Shown one piece after another: positions 1 to 6,346 of a DNA stretch of 19,993 nucleotides. This DNA comes from an uncultured Synergistia bacterium. GTDB taxonomy: Bacteria; Eremiobacterota; SpSt-956; JAKJGF01. The position numbers and the translations under genes were made by a program. The notes beneath the pieces were generated by a model. It ran no database searches, had not been told where the DNA came from, and saw only the letters and a list, made by a program, of their open reading frames with translations. Position 1 is the first letter of the stretch; each line of letters begins with the position of its first letter. The stretch covers positions 1 through 19,993 of the forward strand of contig CALARM010000609.1 of the NCBI GenBank assembly GCA_937888925.1, in the 5' to 3' direction.

Positions 1-34
1 TATCCGGTATGTAATATTCAATTCCAAGCCACAT
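1..34 (-). CDS. possible 5' end of a leftward gene (partial)
   Basis: On the minus strand an ATG at 34 opens a frame of eleven codons (MWLGIEYYIPD) that runs off the window without a stop. A purine-rich AGAAAGGAAG lies roughly ten bases upstream and could be its ribosome site. If real, the gene is divergent from the HTH gene at 332. Eleven residues are too few to name a family, and the call rests only on the start and the ribosome-site-like sequence, so it may be chance. Confidence 0.3.
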   Translation of the reverse strand, partial: MWLGIEYYIPD

Positions 35-222
35 TTAGATCACTTCCTTTCTGTTATTCTCTATGGAACTTCGGCTTTTGCATCCTGCCCCTTTCCCGGC
101 CTTCGTCCCTTAACCTGTTCAGACCTTCCTTCCGTCTGCCTGTTAAGCTTTACAACCCCGCCCTGCCTGCTACTTGCCTTTATTCTTTTGTCAATGTCCT
201 TATATTATCTATTATAATGATT

Positions 223-253
223 TTTTACTAAATGTCAATAGTTTTTAGTAAAA
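223..253. repeat. 10-bp perfect inverted repeat upstream of the HTH gene
   Basis: TTTTACTAAA (223-232) and TTTAGTAAAA (244-253) are exact reverse complements separated by 11 bases. The repeat lies about 30 bases upstream of the -35 box of the next promoter, a fair place for a regulator-binding site. No run of T follows that would make it a clear terminator. It could be an upstream operator for the HTH protein, or a weak terminator for leftward transcription. Confidence 0.45.
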
Positions 254-279
254 TTAAATAAGATTTTTATTATTTTTTA

Positions 280-309
280 TTGACAAATAATAATTATTTG
301 TTATATAAT
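280..309 (+). promoter_or_regulatory. consensus promoter with a dyad between the boxes (HTH-rpn operon)
   Basis: A perfect TTGACA -35 box (280-285) and a perfect TATAAT -10 box (304-309) are separated by 18 bases. The spacer and box edges contain an 8-bp perfect inverted repeat, ACAAATAA (283-290) and TTATTTGT (294-301), where a bound repressor would block RNA polymerase. Initiation would fall near 316, giving a leader of only about 16 bases that starts at the AGGAG ribosome site (317-321). The arrangement suggests autoregulation by the small HTH protein encoded just downstream; that is inference. Confidence 0.75.
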
Positions 310-331
310 AATAAACAGGAGTTGAATTATA

Positions 332-658
332 ATGAGAACCACAAAGGAAAAAATACAATTTATAAGAGAATTAAGAGAAAAAGGTATGAGTTTTGAAGAA
401 ATAGGGAAACAGTTAGGAATTACTAAACAAAGAGCTAATGTAATTTATTCCTATGATCCGACATTAATAACTACAACAAAATGGAGTAAACTGTATCCTA
501 CCTTCATTGAAGAATATACAATTAATAATTTACCTATTAATAAGATAGCAGAAAAATATGGATGTTCTATTAGTGTTATTCAGAATTGCTTTAAAAAAAA
601 TAATATAAAAGCCAATAAAAAAAGAGGTAGAAAACAGTCTTCTGAGGTTACAGCATAA
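332..658 (+). CDS. small tandem helix-turn-helix protein
   Basis: A 108-residue protein with two helix-turn-helix units: residues 19-42 (MSFEEIGKQLGITKQRANV) and 68-94 (around IAEKYGCSISVIQNC). A basic tail at 95-102 contains KKRGRK, reminiscent of an AT-hook. An AGGAG at 317-321 supports the ATG. Its stop overlaps the start of the Rpn-type nuclease by one base (TAATG), so the two are translationally coupled. It is paralogous to the protein at 2082-2399: same order of two HTH units, the shared IAEKYGCS motif and a similar basic tail. It is most likely a DNA-binding regulator of its own promoter, which carries a dyad between the boxes. A role as antitoxin for the nuclease, or as a transposon-type resolvase accessory, is possible but not shown. 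Confidence 0.75.
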   Translation: MRTTKEKIQFIRELREKGMSFEEIGKQLGITKQRANVIYSYDPTLITTTKWSKLYPTFIEEYTINNLPINKIAEKYGCSISVIQNCFKKNNIKANKKRGRKQSSEVTA

Positions 659-1584
659 TGGAATACAAAATTTATGATAAAACGCTAAAAGAATTATTCA
701 GTCGCCCTGAGATAGTAAAAAATTTTCTACAGGGATTTGTAGATGCCGAATTTATTCAGGATATAGACTTCAATCGGATAGAGAAAAAGAATACCAGCTA
801 TATCACTAAAACCTTTAAGGATAGATATACTGATCTGGTGATAAAGCTGAATATGACAGGAGGCAAATGTGCATACCTATATATTTTGTTTGAGTTTCAA
901 TCTACTATAGATAAACTCATGCCGTTAAGAATACTAAATTATATGCTCTTACTTTATGAAGATCTGATCAAACAAAAAGAGATATCAATTGATGAACCTT
1001 TGCCGCCTGTATTTCCAGTAGTTTTATACACTGGCACTAAAACATATAATGCTTCTACCAGGATAGAGGATTTGATAGCCCTGCCTTACAGGAGGTTACA
1101 GAGATATGTCCCAACATTCGAACATTATCTTGTAACATTACATTCTAAACCGAGAGAAGAATTAAAGAAAATGACTGCCCTGGATAATATGATTGCTGGT
1201 CTATTCTATTTACTAACAGCCGGAACACAGGAGGAAATGAAAGAGGCTGAACAGTTTGTAAGTGATAAGATAGATTATGCTTCAGAATTTGGCCGGTTCT
1301 ATGTAATATGGCTCAGGAAATATTTGAAGCATAGAGGCATAAAAATTAAAACTCATGTTAAGGAAGGAGGGAAAGTAATGCTTGAGACAGTAATTGAAAA
1401 TATAAAAAATGAACGTCAACAGGAAGATATTTTAAAGATACTTAGAAAAAAATTAGGAGCACTTCCTCAGTCTATTGAAGAAAACATAAAAAATATTCAT
1501 AGTGTGGAGAAGCTAGAAGAGATACTCTTAGCTATTCTGGATGTAACTTCTATCGTGGAGGTAGAAAAAATTATTAATACATAA
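658..1584 (+). CDS. Rpn/YhgA-family PD-(D/E)XK nuclease
   Basis: A 308-residue member of the Rpn (recombination-promoting nuclease, YhgA-like, 'putative transposase') family. Visible signatures are the N-terminal YDKTLKELFSRPEIVKNFL, the nuclease core with D59 (YTDLV) and E79-x-Q81 (FEFQS), and the family hallmark PVVLYTG at 120-126. The length of about 300 is normal for full-length Rpn proteins. Family members cut DNA and have been linked to RecA-independent recombination and to toxic antiphage activity. The start overlaps the stop of the small HTH gene. An exceptionally strong internal ribosome site precedes an in-frame ATG at codon 241, which could give a separate C-terminal product. The gene appears intact. 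The family call is firm; the biological role here is inferred. Confidence 0.9.
   Translation: MEYKIYDKTLKELFSRPEIVKNFLQGFVDAEFIQDIDFNRIEKKNTSYITKTFKDRYTDLVIKLNMTGGKCAYLYILFEFQSTIDKLMPLRILNYMLLLYEDLIKQKEISIDEPLPPVFPVVLYTGTKTYNASTRIEDLIALPYRRLQRYVPTFEHYLVTLHSKPREELKKMTALDNMIAGLFYLLTAGTQEEMKEAEQFVSDKIDYASEFGRFYVIWLRKYLKHRGIKIKTHVKEGGKVMLETVIENIKNERQQEDILKILRKKLGALPQSIEENIKNIHSVEKLEEILLAILDVTSIVEVEKIINT
1378..1584 (+). CDS. candidate intragenic Rpn C-terminal product (Rpn_S-like)
   Basis: Within the nuclease gene, AAGGAGG at 1364-1370 stands seven bases before an in-frame ATG at 1378 (codon 241). This is a better Shine-Dalgarno than that of the full-length start. Translation would give a 68-residue protein, MLETVIENIKNERQQEDILK and onward, holding the helical C-terminal tail without the nuclease core. 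In E. coli, Rpn genes are known to express small C-terminal proteins from internal starts that neutralise the toxic full-length enzyme. The same layout is seen here. Whether this start is used is inference; the KEGGK codons could produce a GGAGG by chance. Confidence 0.6.
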   Translation: MLETVIENIKNERQQEDILKILRKKLGALPQSIEENIKNIHSVEKLEEILLAILDVTSIVEVEKIINT

Positions 1585-2081
1585 GAAGAGTTTATTATGA
1601 ATTGTTGACCTGATTTTTTTCAAATATGGTTTTTCAGATTTTTTATATAGAAAGTAAGTTTAAAATTTCATTAAAAATAAACAAAATAAACAATAAATAT
1701 CGTTAAATACCTGTTTAATGACATCCTTGTTTTACAAAAGAGATTAAACGATAAAAATTATCAATTTAAACTCAAACAAAAGATAGAGTCTTCAATCCAT
1801 TGTTATAACAAGCTTTTTCATACTAAGAATAATCCTACCGGCCTTTTCGATGGGATGGGCAAAAATACCCTATTAATTATTATATTAAATAATTTCTGCT
1901 TTGTCAAGTTTTAGGTATAATAATACATCTAAAAAACTAGTGTTTTCAATGCTTTTAATGCTTAAAAAATAATTAAAAATGATAAATTTATTTTTCTCTT
2001 AAAAATAAAACTTGACTAAGCAGGAAATTCTTGATATACTATTAAAAAGTTATTTTTATAAAATAGCAGAGGATTTGTAGT
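1585..2081. other. long AT-rich intergenic region, possibly with a decayed gene
   Basis: About 500 bases between the nuclease and the second HTH gene. One plus-strand frame stays open for 74 codons from 1690 to a TAG at 1912-1914 but has no ATG until near its end; part of it (NNPTGLFDGMGKNT) looks protein-like. A 12-bp palindrome TTGTTATAACAA lies at 1800-1811. I found no convincing terminator hairpin after the nuclease gene and no RNA gene. The right end carries the promoter of the next gene. Confidence 0.4.
2012..2040 (+). promoter_or_regulatory. sigma-70-type promoter of the second HTH gene
   Basis: TTGACT (2012-2017) and TATACT (2035-2040) are separated by 17 bases, each one mismatch from consensus. 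Initiation would fall near 2047, about 35 bases before the ATG at 2082, with AGAGG (2068-2072) as ribosome site. Confidence 0.65.
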
Positions 2082-2399
2082 ATGAAAAAACTAGATCTGG
2101 ACACCTGCCGGAGCTTAAGAGAAGAAGGACTTACATATCAAGAAATAGCTAATTATTTCGACGTGACTAAACAGGCAGTGTTTGACCTTCTCGATAAAGC
2201 AGGAACACCACGTAAAACTAAATATTCCCAGTTCTATGAAGAATGGGAAGAATTATACCGTAATGGTATGGGAACTCATACTATAGCTGAAAAATATGGC
2301 TGCTCTCGTGATGCAGTACATAAACACATAAAGAAAAAATTCGTTATTGACAGGGGAAGAAAAAGAAAGAAAAAATCAGACTCTAATATTATTACATAA
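2082..2399 (+). CDS. small tandem helix-turn-helix protein, paralog of the one at 332
   Basis: A 105-residue protein with two predicted helix-turn-helix units, residues 17-40 (LTYQEIANYFDVTKQAVFDL) and 63-87 (HTIAEKYGCSRDAVHKHI), and a very basic tail RGRKRKKK at 91-98. It matches the protein at 332-658 in layout and in the LRE-G-(S/T)-(F/Y)-(E/Q)-EI and IAEKYGCS motifs, so the two arose by duplication. It has its own promoter and a ribosome site AGAGG nine bases before the ATG. The AlbA_2/GHKL gene follows after 87 bases that hold an imperfect dyad. Probably a local DNA-binding regulator; target unknown. Confidence 0.75.
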   Translation: MKKLDLDTCRSLREEGLTYQEIANYFDVTKQAVFDLLDKAGTPRKTKYSQFYEEWEELYRNGMGTHTIAEKYGCSRDAVHKHIKKKFVIDRGRKRKKKSDSNIIT

Positions 2400-2417
2400 A
2401 GAAATATTGAACTACAT

Positions 2418-2438
2418 TTAAAAGTGATCCACCTTTAA
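2418..2438. promoter_or_regulatory. imperfect 9-bp dyad between the HTH gene and the AlbA_2 gene
   Basis: TTAAAAGTG (2418-2426) and CACCTTTAA (2430-2438) are inverted repeats with a single mismatch and a three-base centre. No T run follows, so an operator is likelier than a terminator. It lies about 50 bases before the start of the AlbA_2/GHKL gene, where either that protein or the HTH protein could bind. Confidence 0.4.
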
Positions 2439-2486
2439 TAAAATATCTCCCAAGGTGATTATAAGTAAAGATCAGGAGAATATACA

Positions 2487-4172
2487 ATGACCGGAGAAGA
2501 GATTATTCAAATAATATCAGATGTTCAACAATATCAAAGTGAGCTGGATTATATTGAAATAAAACTTGCTCATAGCGGCACTCCAAAGAAATTGTTCGAA
2601 ACTCTTTCAGCTTTTTCCAATCAGCCGGGTGGAGGTATAATATTATTTGGCCTTGATGAGAAACAGAAATTTAAGTTAGTTGGAGTCCAGGATGTTCACA
2701 GACTTCAAGAAGATATAAGCCATCTTGCTACAGCAGAAATGGAACCTCATCTCAGACCGGAATTTACGGTAGGAGTAATTGATGATAAAACCGTATTGGC
2801 TGTTGAAGTATTTGAACTACCACCTGAGCAGAAGCCATGTTTTTATAAAAATGCAGGGTTACAGCAAGGTTCTTATATAAGGGTTGGAAATACTAATCGT
2901 ATTATGAATGATTATGAAATATTTGGATATATAAGCACGCGTACCCAGACAACATATGATGAAGAACCTGTTATTAATAGTAATCTGGAAGATTTAGACA
3001 GATTAAGTCTGGAAAATTATATAAAACAATTAAAAAAGACAAGATTTCAGGCTAAATATTTGGAGCAATCTTTTGAACAAATACTTTTACAATTAAGAAT
3101 ACTCAGTAAAGTAAATGGGAAATTACATCCAACTATAGCCGGTTTATTAATGTTTGGTAATTATCCTCAAGCATTTGAACCACAGTTAGTAATTACTTTT
3201 TTACAATATTATGGAACTACAGAAATAGAGCCTACACCAAGAGGAGAAAGATTTCTGGATAACCGTAAATTCGAAGGAACAATCCCTGAAATGATTGAGA
3301 GTGCGGTAAACTATGTAATGGCCAGTATAAAGAAAAGTAGTTTAATTGAAGACTTATGGAGAAAGGATATACCAGAATATCCTGAAGAAGCAGTAAGAGA
3401 AGCAATAGTTAATGCTGTAGCTCATCGTGATTATAGTCATTTTGTAAGAGGAAGTTATATTCAAATTAGACTTTTTGCTGACAGATTAGAAATTCAGAGT
3501 CCCGGCGGGCTATATGGCAATGTAACAGAGGAAAACATAGAAGAAGAACAATCAACCAGAAATCGTATATTGATGAGACTTATGGAGGATTTACATCTGG
3601 TAGAGAATCGTGGTAGTGGAATTCGGACAATGATTAGAACTTTTAACAAAGCTAATTTGGAACCACCTTATTTTCAGGATAAACGTACTTCTTTCTGGGT
3701 AATATTTCGAAACCATACATTAATTACTCCAAAAGCAATTGAATGGCTTAAACAATTTGCCAGATTGCCTTTAAATGACCGACAGAGATTGGCATTAATT
3801 TATTTACAGTATAGACATCAAATAACCAATAGTGAATATCAACGACTTAACTGTGTAGACTCTGTTACATCTAACCGTGAATTACGTTCTTTAGTTCAGT
3901 GTGACCTTGTGGAACAGAAAAATACACGTAGATGGGCTTATTATATATCCAAAATTGCTGATAATATAGAAAATTTTCAAATTAATATAATGTCAGATGA
4001 AGAGGCAATTTTAGAATATGTAAAAAAACATGGATATATTAAAAATTCAGAATGTCAGAAATTACTAAATATCAATTCAAATAAAGCTCAGTATATGCTT
4101 CAGAAGATGAAAGAGGAAAAAATTCTACAACATGTAGGAAGTAGGAAAACATCTAAATATATGTTACCATAA
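2487..4172 (+). CDS. AlbA_2 (Schlafen-like) DNA-binding protein with GHKL-type ATP-binding domain
   Basis: A 561-residue protein of the family often annotated as 'RecG-like helicase-related' or 'ATP-binding transcriptional regulator'; it is not a helicase. Residues 18-150 form an AlbA_2 domain, with E24-I-K26, the SAFSNQPGGG stretch (41-50) and IILFGL after it. Residues 295-395 form the C-terminal ATP-binding (HATPase_c_4) domain, with N309 in VNAVAHRDY, SPGG at 338-341 and NRGSGI at 374-379. Two winged-helix-like segments follow to the C-terminus. AGGAGA eight bases before the ATG supports the start. Members are widespread beside mobile elements and defence genes. Probable nucleic-acid-binding regulator; the ligand is unknown. 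Confidence 0.85.
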   Translation: MTGEEIIQIISDVQQYQSELDYIEIKLAHSGTPKKLFETLSAFSNQPGGGIILFGLDEKQKFKLVGVQDVHRLQEDISHLATAEMEPHLRPEFTVGVIDDKTVLAVEVFELPPEQKPCFYKNAGLQQGSYIRVGNTNRIMNDYEIFGYISTRTQTTYDEEPVINSNLEDLDRLSLENYIKQLKKTRFQAKYLEQSFEQILLQLRILSKVNGKLHPTIAGLLMFGNYPQAFEPQLVITFLQYYGTTEIEPTPRGERFLDNRKFEGTIPEMIESAVNYVMASIKKSSLIEDLWRKDIPEYPEEAVREAIVNAVAHRDYSHFVRGSYIQIRLFADRLEIQSPGGLYGNVTEENIEEEQSTRNRILMRLMEDLHLVENRGSGIRTMIRTFNKANLEPPYFQDKRTSFWVIFRNHTLITPKAIEWLKQFARLPLNDRQRLALIYLQYRHQITNSEYQRLNCVDSVTSNRELRSLVQCDLVEQKNTRRWAYYISKIADNIENFQINIMSDEEAILEYVKKHGYIKNSECQKLLNINSNKAQYMLQKMKEEKILQHVGSRKTSKYMLP

Positions 4173-4175
4173 TTT

Positions 4176-4219
4176 TTTATGGAGAATTTATGGAGAATTT
4201 ATGGAGAATTTATGGAGAA
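4176..4219 (+). repeat. four perfect copies of an 11-bp tandem repeat
   Basis: TTTATGGAGAA is repeated four times without error (4176-4186, 4187-4197, 4198-4208, 4209-4219), beginning four bases after the stop of the AlbA_2 gene. The unit length is not a multiple of three and lies outside the reading frame. It looks like a slipped-strand minisatellite. Each unit contains GGAGAA and ATG, so copy number could alter spurious ribosome binding in the transcript, but no ORF depends on it. Confidence 0.85.
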
Positions 4220-4228
4220 TTTTTTTAA

Positions 4229-4339
4229 TATGGGCTGGATATTGAATTTGCAAAAAATTTTGCCAGTAATATAAAGAAATTTATCTGTAAAGCCATTAGC
4301 GACAAGGATTTCTTCTTTTTCATGGCTCAGGTAAGATAA
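4229..4339 (+). pseudogene. probable C-terminal remnant of a lost gene
   Basis: After a TAA at 4226-4228 a frame of 36 codons without a start runs to a TAA at 4337-4339. Its translation looks protein-like (GLDIEFAKNFASNIKKFICK, then AISDKDFFFFMAQVR), with codon use and composition more like the real genes than the flanking AT-rich spacer. It ends 21 bases before the ATG of the SecD-like gene. I do not recognise the family. A chance open frame of this length is possible, so the call is tentative. Confidence 0.35.
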
Positions 4340-4360
4340 TTTTACGTAAGGAGAAAAAGT

Positions 4361-4996
4361 ATGTCATATCGTTTATTAATCTTTTCTATTATAATTTTCA
4401 TATTAGCCATTTTTTCGGTAAAAGTATTATCTGCAGATACTGCAGTAATCCAAGCCATTTCATTAGAGGTCAAACTGATCCCACAGGAGAAAGAGGGATT
4501 TATGGATTTACTCTCTCTGATTGAGAGGAGAATGAGTGAAATAGGGACTATTACAGAACTGAAAATAGATAAGGATATTGTGAATTTTGTAGTCAGTACA
4601 AATCTGACATCGGACCGGGTAAAGTATATCTTATCAAAAGAGGGTATACTTTATGTGAAGGATCAGGCTGGACTTAAGACATGTCTGAATGTAGAATATT
4701 CCTATTTTAATACAAAAACAGAACTTTCCCCGGAATTGAAGATATCTCTTTCCAGAGATAGTTCTGAAGCTTTTGCAAAGATTACCGAAGATAATATAAA
4801 AAAGAAATTGGCGTCTTATCTGGATGATGAATTACTATCAGAACCGGTTGTCATGGAAAAGATAACTGGTGGCGACTTAATGATAACCTTCGGATATGAT
4901 CAGCCAGAATTTCATCCTGATGATATTGCCGTAATCTTAAGAAATGGGCCTTTGCCGGGAAAAGTTTCCATAGTTAAATGCGAAGAATACAAATAA
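4361..4996 (+). CDS. exported stand-alone SecD P1-domain-like protein
   Basis: A 211-residue protein. Residues 5-22 form a hydrophobic helix after MSYR, a signal peptide or membrane anchor, and the rest would lie outside the cytoplasmic membrane. Residues 128-209 match the periplasmic P1 region of the translocase subunit SecD: the KISLSRDSSEAFAKITEDN stretch, then the YLDDELLSEPVV pattern, the ITGG turn at 168-171 and LRNGPLP at 193-199. True SecD is over 400 residues with six membrane helices; all helices but the first are missing here, and no SecF follows. It is therefore an accessory paralog or a truncated product. AAGGAGA before the ATG supports the start. Function unknown. Confidence 0.7.
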   Translation: MSYRLLIFSIIIFILAIFSVKVLSADTAVIQAISLEVKLIPQEKEGFMDLLSLIERRMSEIGTITELKIDKDIVNFVVSTNLTSDRVKYILSKEGILYVKDQAGLKTCLNVEYSYFNTKTELSPELKISLSRDSSEAFAKITEDNIKKKLASYLDDELLSEPVVMEKITGGDLMITFGYDQPEFHPDDIAVILRNGPLPGKVSIVKCEEYK

Positions 4997-5087
4997 TTTG
5001 AAATGTAATTCAACCACCAGTTTCTCAGGTCAGTAACCTTAAGATTTTAATATAACTTTTTATTAATCAATTGATAAATATTATATT

Positions 5088-5113
5088 TATTATTATCTTT
5101 TGATATAATAATA
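5088..5113 (+). promoter_or_regulatory. extended -10 promoter overlapped by a 9-bp inverted repeat (TA cassette)
   Basis: TGATATAAT at 5101-5109 is an extended -10 element (TG-n-TATAAT) without a clear -35 box. TATTATTAT (5088-5096) and ATAATAATA (5105-5113) are perfect 9-bp inverted repeats eight bases apart, and the right arm overlaps the -10 box. This is the geometry of an operator for an autoregulated antitoxin; the HTH of the downstream protein is the obvious binder. Initiation near 5116 would leave a very short leader. In such AT-rich DNA part of the symmetry may be chance. Confidence 0.5.
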
Positions 5114-5130
5114 GAAAGAAGGTTATAAGA

Positions 5131-5241
5131 ATGTTGAAAGGTTATGTGAATGAGTTCTATAAATGTCTTTTCATCCTGCAATATATGATATGGATTTACC
5201 ATTTGATAAATAATTTTGGGAAGGAGGAGAGAAAATGTTAG
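5131..5241 (+). CDS. 36-codon hydrophobic ORF, candidate small toxin upstream of the Panacea antitoxin
   Basis: A short ORF from ATG 5131 to TAG 5239-5241 that overlaps the antitoxin start (5235) by seven bases. AGAAGG at 5117-5122 lies eight bases before the ATG, and an extended -10 promoter lies just upstream. The peptide has a hydrophobic core at residues 12-26 (KCLFILQYMIWIYHLI region) flanked by charged ends (NEFYK before, GKEERKC after), as a membrane-inserting peptide would. Panacea antitoxins are normally encoded next to a small, highly variable toxin, some of which act on membranes. No other ORF fills that position. A mere leader ORF coupling translation is the main alternative. Confidence 0.45.
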   Translation: MLKGYVNEFYKCLFILQYMIWIYHLINNFGKEERKC

Positions 5242-6263
5242 GAGAGAGCAATGAAAAATTATCTGTAAAAAATATATTTACCCGGGTCTGTATTGAATGT
5301 GATGGAGAAAATATTGAGTATGTTGAAAAACCTGATACAGTAGAAATAAGAGGAGAAGAAATACAGGTAATGGCAAAATACTGGCTTTGCAGAGATTGCG
5401 GGGCTGATTGGGAATTTTCCGATGAAGGAGAATATGATCAATTAGATGAAGCTTTCCGTATTTACCGTAACAGACATGGGATGTTACAACCGGAAAAGAT
5501 AAACGAATTAAGAAAAAGAATGGGTTTTACCCAGGGAGAACTTGCTAAAATTTTCGGATGGGGAGCTGTAACTATTTCTCGTTATGAAAATGGTTCTCTC
5601 CAGAGTAAATCCCATGATGAACTTTTAAAATTACTTGAAAGACCTGAGACATTTTATCAGTTCATAAAAGAAAAAAATAACCTGGAAAATAAAGATAAAT
5701 ATTTGCAGCACATAGAGCAGACTTTAAATTTAGAAAAAGAATTACCTGTTAGTTTTTTAGAAAATTTATTATCCGGTAAGCCTGATGAATTCAATGGGTT
5801 TCAGGAAGTTAATATAGATAAGATAAAAAACCTTATATTGTTTTTCTGTAAAGATGATGGAATATACATAACGAAATTAAATAAATTACTGTTTTTTACT
5901 GATTTTAAATATTTTAAAGAATATACTCACAGTATAAGCGGTATGAGGTATAAACATCTGCCCTATGGGCCGGTGCCGGAATATTATCGCAGTATTCTTG
6001 AATTGTTAGTAAAAACAGGCGAATTAGAAGTAGAGTATAAAGATTTTGGTGATTATATCGGAGAATTATATAAAAGTGTAGAAATCACTGATTTGAGTGT
6101 ATTCTCTGATGCAGAACTTGAGATATTACTTGAAGTAAAAAAGAAATTTGCAAAATCCGGAAGTAAAGAAATCAGTGAAATATCACATCAAGAAAAAGCT
6201 TATAGAGAAACAAAAGAAAATCAATTAATATCTTACTTTCATGCACAGGAACTTCAGATATAA
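5235..6263 (+). CDS. MqsA-type zinc-finger/HTH antitoxin with Panacea (SocA, DUF4065) domain
   Basis: A 342-residue antitoxin in three parts. Residues 15-60 form a YgiT/MqsA-like zinc finger with C19-x2-C22 and C52-x2-C55. Residues 86-125 form a helix-turn-helix of the MqsA/Xre kind (LRKRMGFTQGELAKIFGWG, then ISRYENG). Residues 195-330 form a Panacea/SocA domain (ITKLNKLLFFTDF, YKHLPYGPVPEYY). The family neutralises toxins directly through the Panacea domain and represses its own promoter. AAGGAGG at 5221-5227, seven bases before the ATG, is much stronger than the ribosome site of the upstream 36-codon ORF, as expected if antitoxin must be made in excess. No conventional MqsR toxin is present. 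Domain calls are firm; the partner is inferred. Confidence 0.88.
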   Translation: MLGESNEKLSVKNIFTRVCIECDGENIEYVEKPDTVEIRGEEIQVMAKYWLCRDCGADWEFSDEGEYDQLDEAFRIYRNRHGMLQPEKINELRKRMGFTQGELAKIFGWGAVTISRYENGSLQSKSHDELLKLLERPETFYQFIKEKNNLENKDKYLQHIEQTLNLEKELPVSFLENLLSGKPDEFNGFQEVNIDKIKNLILFFCKDDGIYITKLNKLLFFTDFKYFKEYTHSISGMRYKHLPYGPVPEYYRSILELLVKTGELEVEYKDFGDYIGELYKSVEITDLSVFSDAELEILLEVKKKFAKSGSKEISEISHQEKAYRETKENQLISYFHAQELQI

Positions 6264-6281
6264 ATTTTGTTATTATAAAAG

Positions 6282-6338
6282 TTAATGAAAGTTAACTTGC
6301 ATAATACAATAAAAATACAATTTAATGAAAGTTAACTT
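6282..6338. repeat. two 17-bp direct repeats, 40 bp apart, at the 3' end of the integrase gene
   Basis: TTAATGAAAGTTAACTT occurs at 6282-6298 and again at 6322-6338, exactly 40 bases apart, between two converging genes. The second copy contains the perfect palindrome AAAGTTAACTTT (6328-6339), with further imperfect pairing outside it. Between the repeats ATACAAT occurs twice. Spaced direct repeats beside a tyrosine recombinase gene suggest arm-type binding sites or part of an attachment region. Alternatively the palindromic copy could help terminate the converging transcripts. Confidence 0.6.
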
Positions 6339-6346
6339 TTATTAAA

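Larger units (their letters stand above)
35..331. other. left-edge intergenic segment with GC-richer, structured DNA
   Basis: About 300 bases without a convincing gene. Bases 60-180 are pyrimidine-rich on the plus strand and visibly richer in GC than everything to the right. A nested hairpin lies inside: outer arms CTTAAC (109-114) and GTTAAG (142-147), inner arms CAGAC (120-124) and GTCTG (134-138). On the minus strand one frame stays open for 47 codons from about 215 to the TAG near 73, with no ATG. From 185 rightward the DNA turns strongly AT-rich and holds the control region of the next gene. The contrast suggests the edge of another element or a structured leader of the leftward gene; I could not identify it. 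Confidence 0.4.

Noticed and set aside
73..215. Minus-strand 47-codon frame at the left edge as a gene or group II intron leader
   Set aside because: There is no start codon and I could not match it to a known intron or reverse transcriptase leader; kept only as an observation.
4176..4219. Tandem 11-bp units considered as a CRISPR-like or iteron array
   Set aside because: The units are directly adjacent with no spacers, and no cas or replication gene is near; a minisatellite is the simpler reading.
5035..5046. AACCT-TA-AGATT as an MqsA-type operator before the TA cassette
   Set aside because: One half-site has a mismatch and the site lies well upstream of the extended -10; the inverted repeat at 5088-5113 is better placed.
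5259..5441. Minus-strand ORF of 60 codons inside the Panacea antitoxin gene
   Set aside because: It is a shadow of a well-supported gene, has no ribosome site, and its translation is low-complexity (F, I, Y, S).
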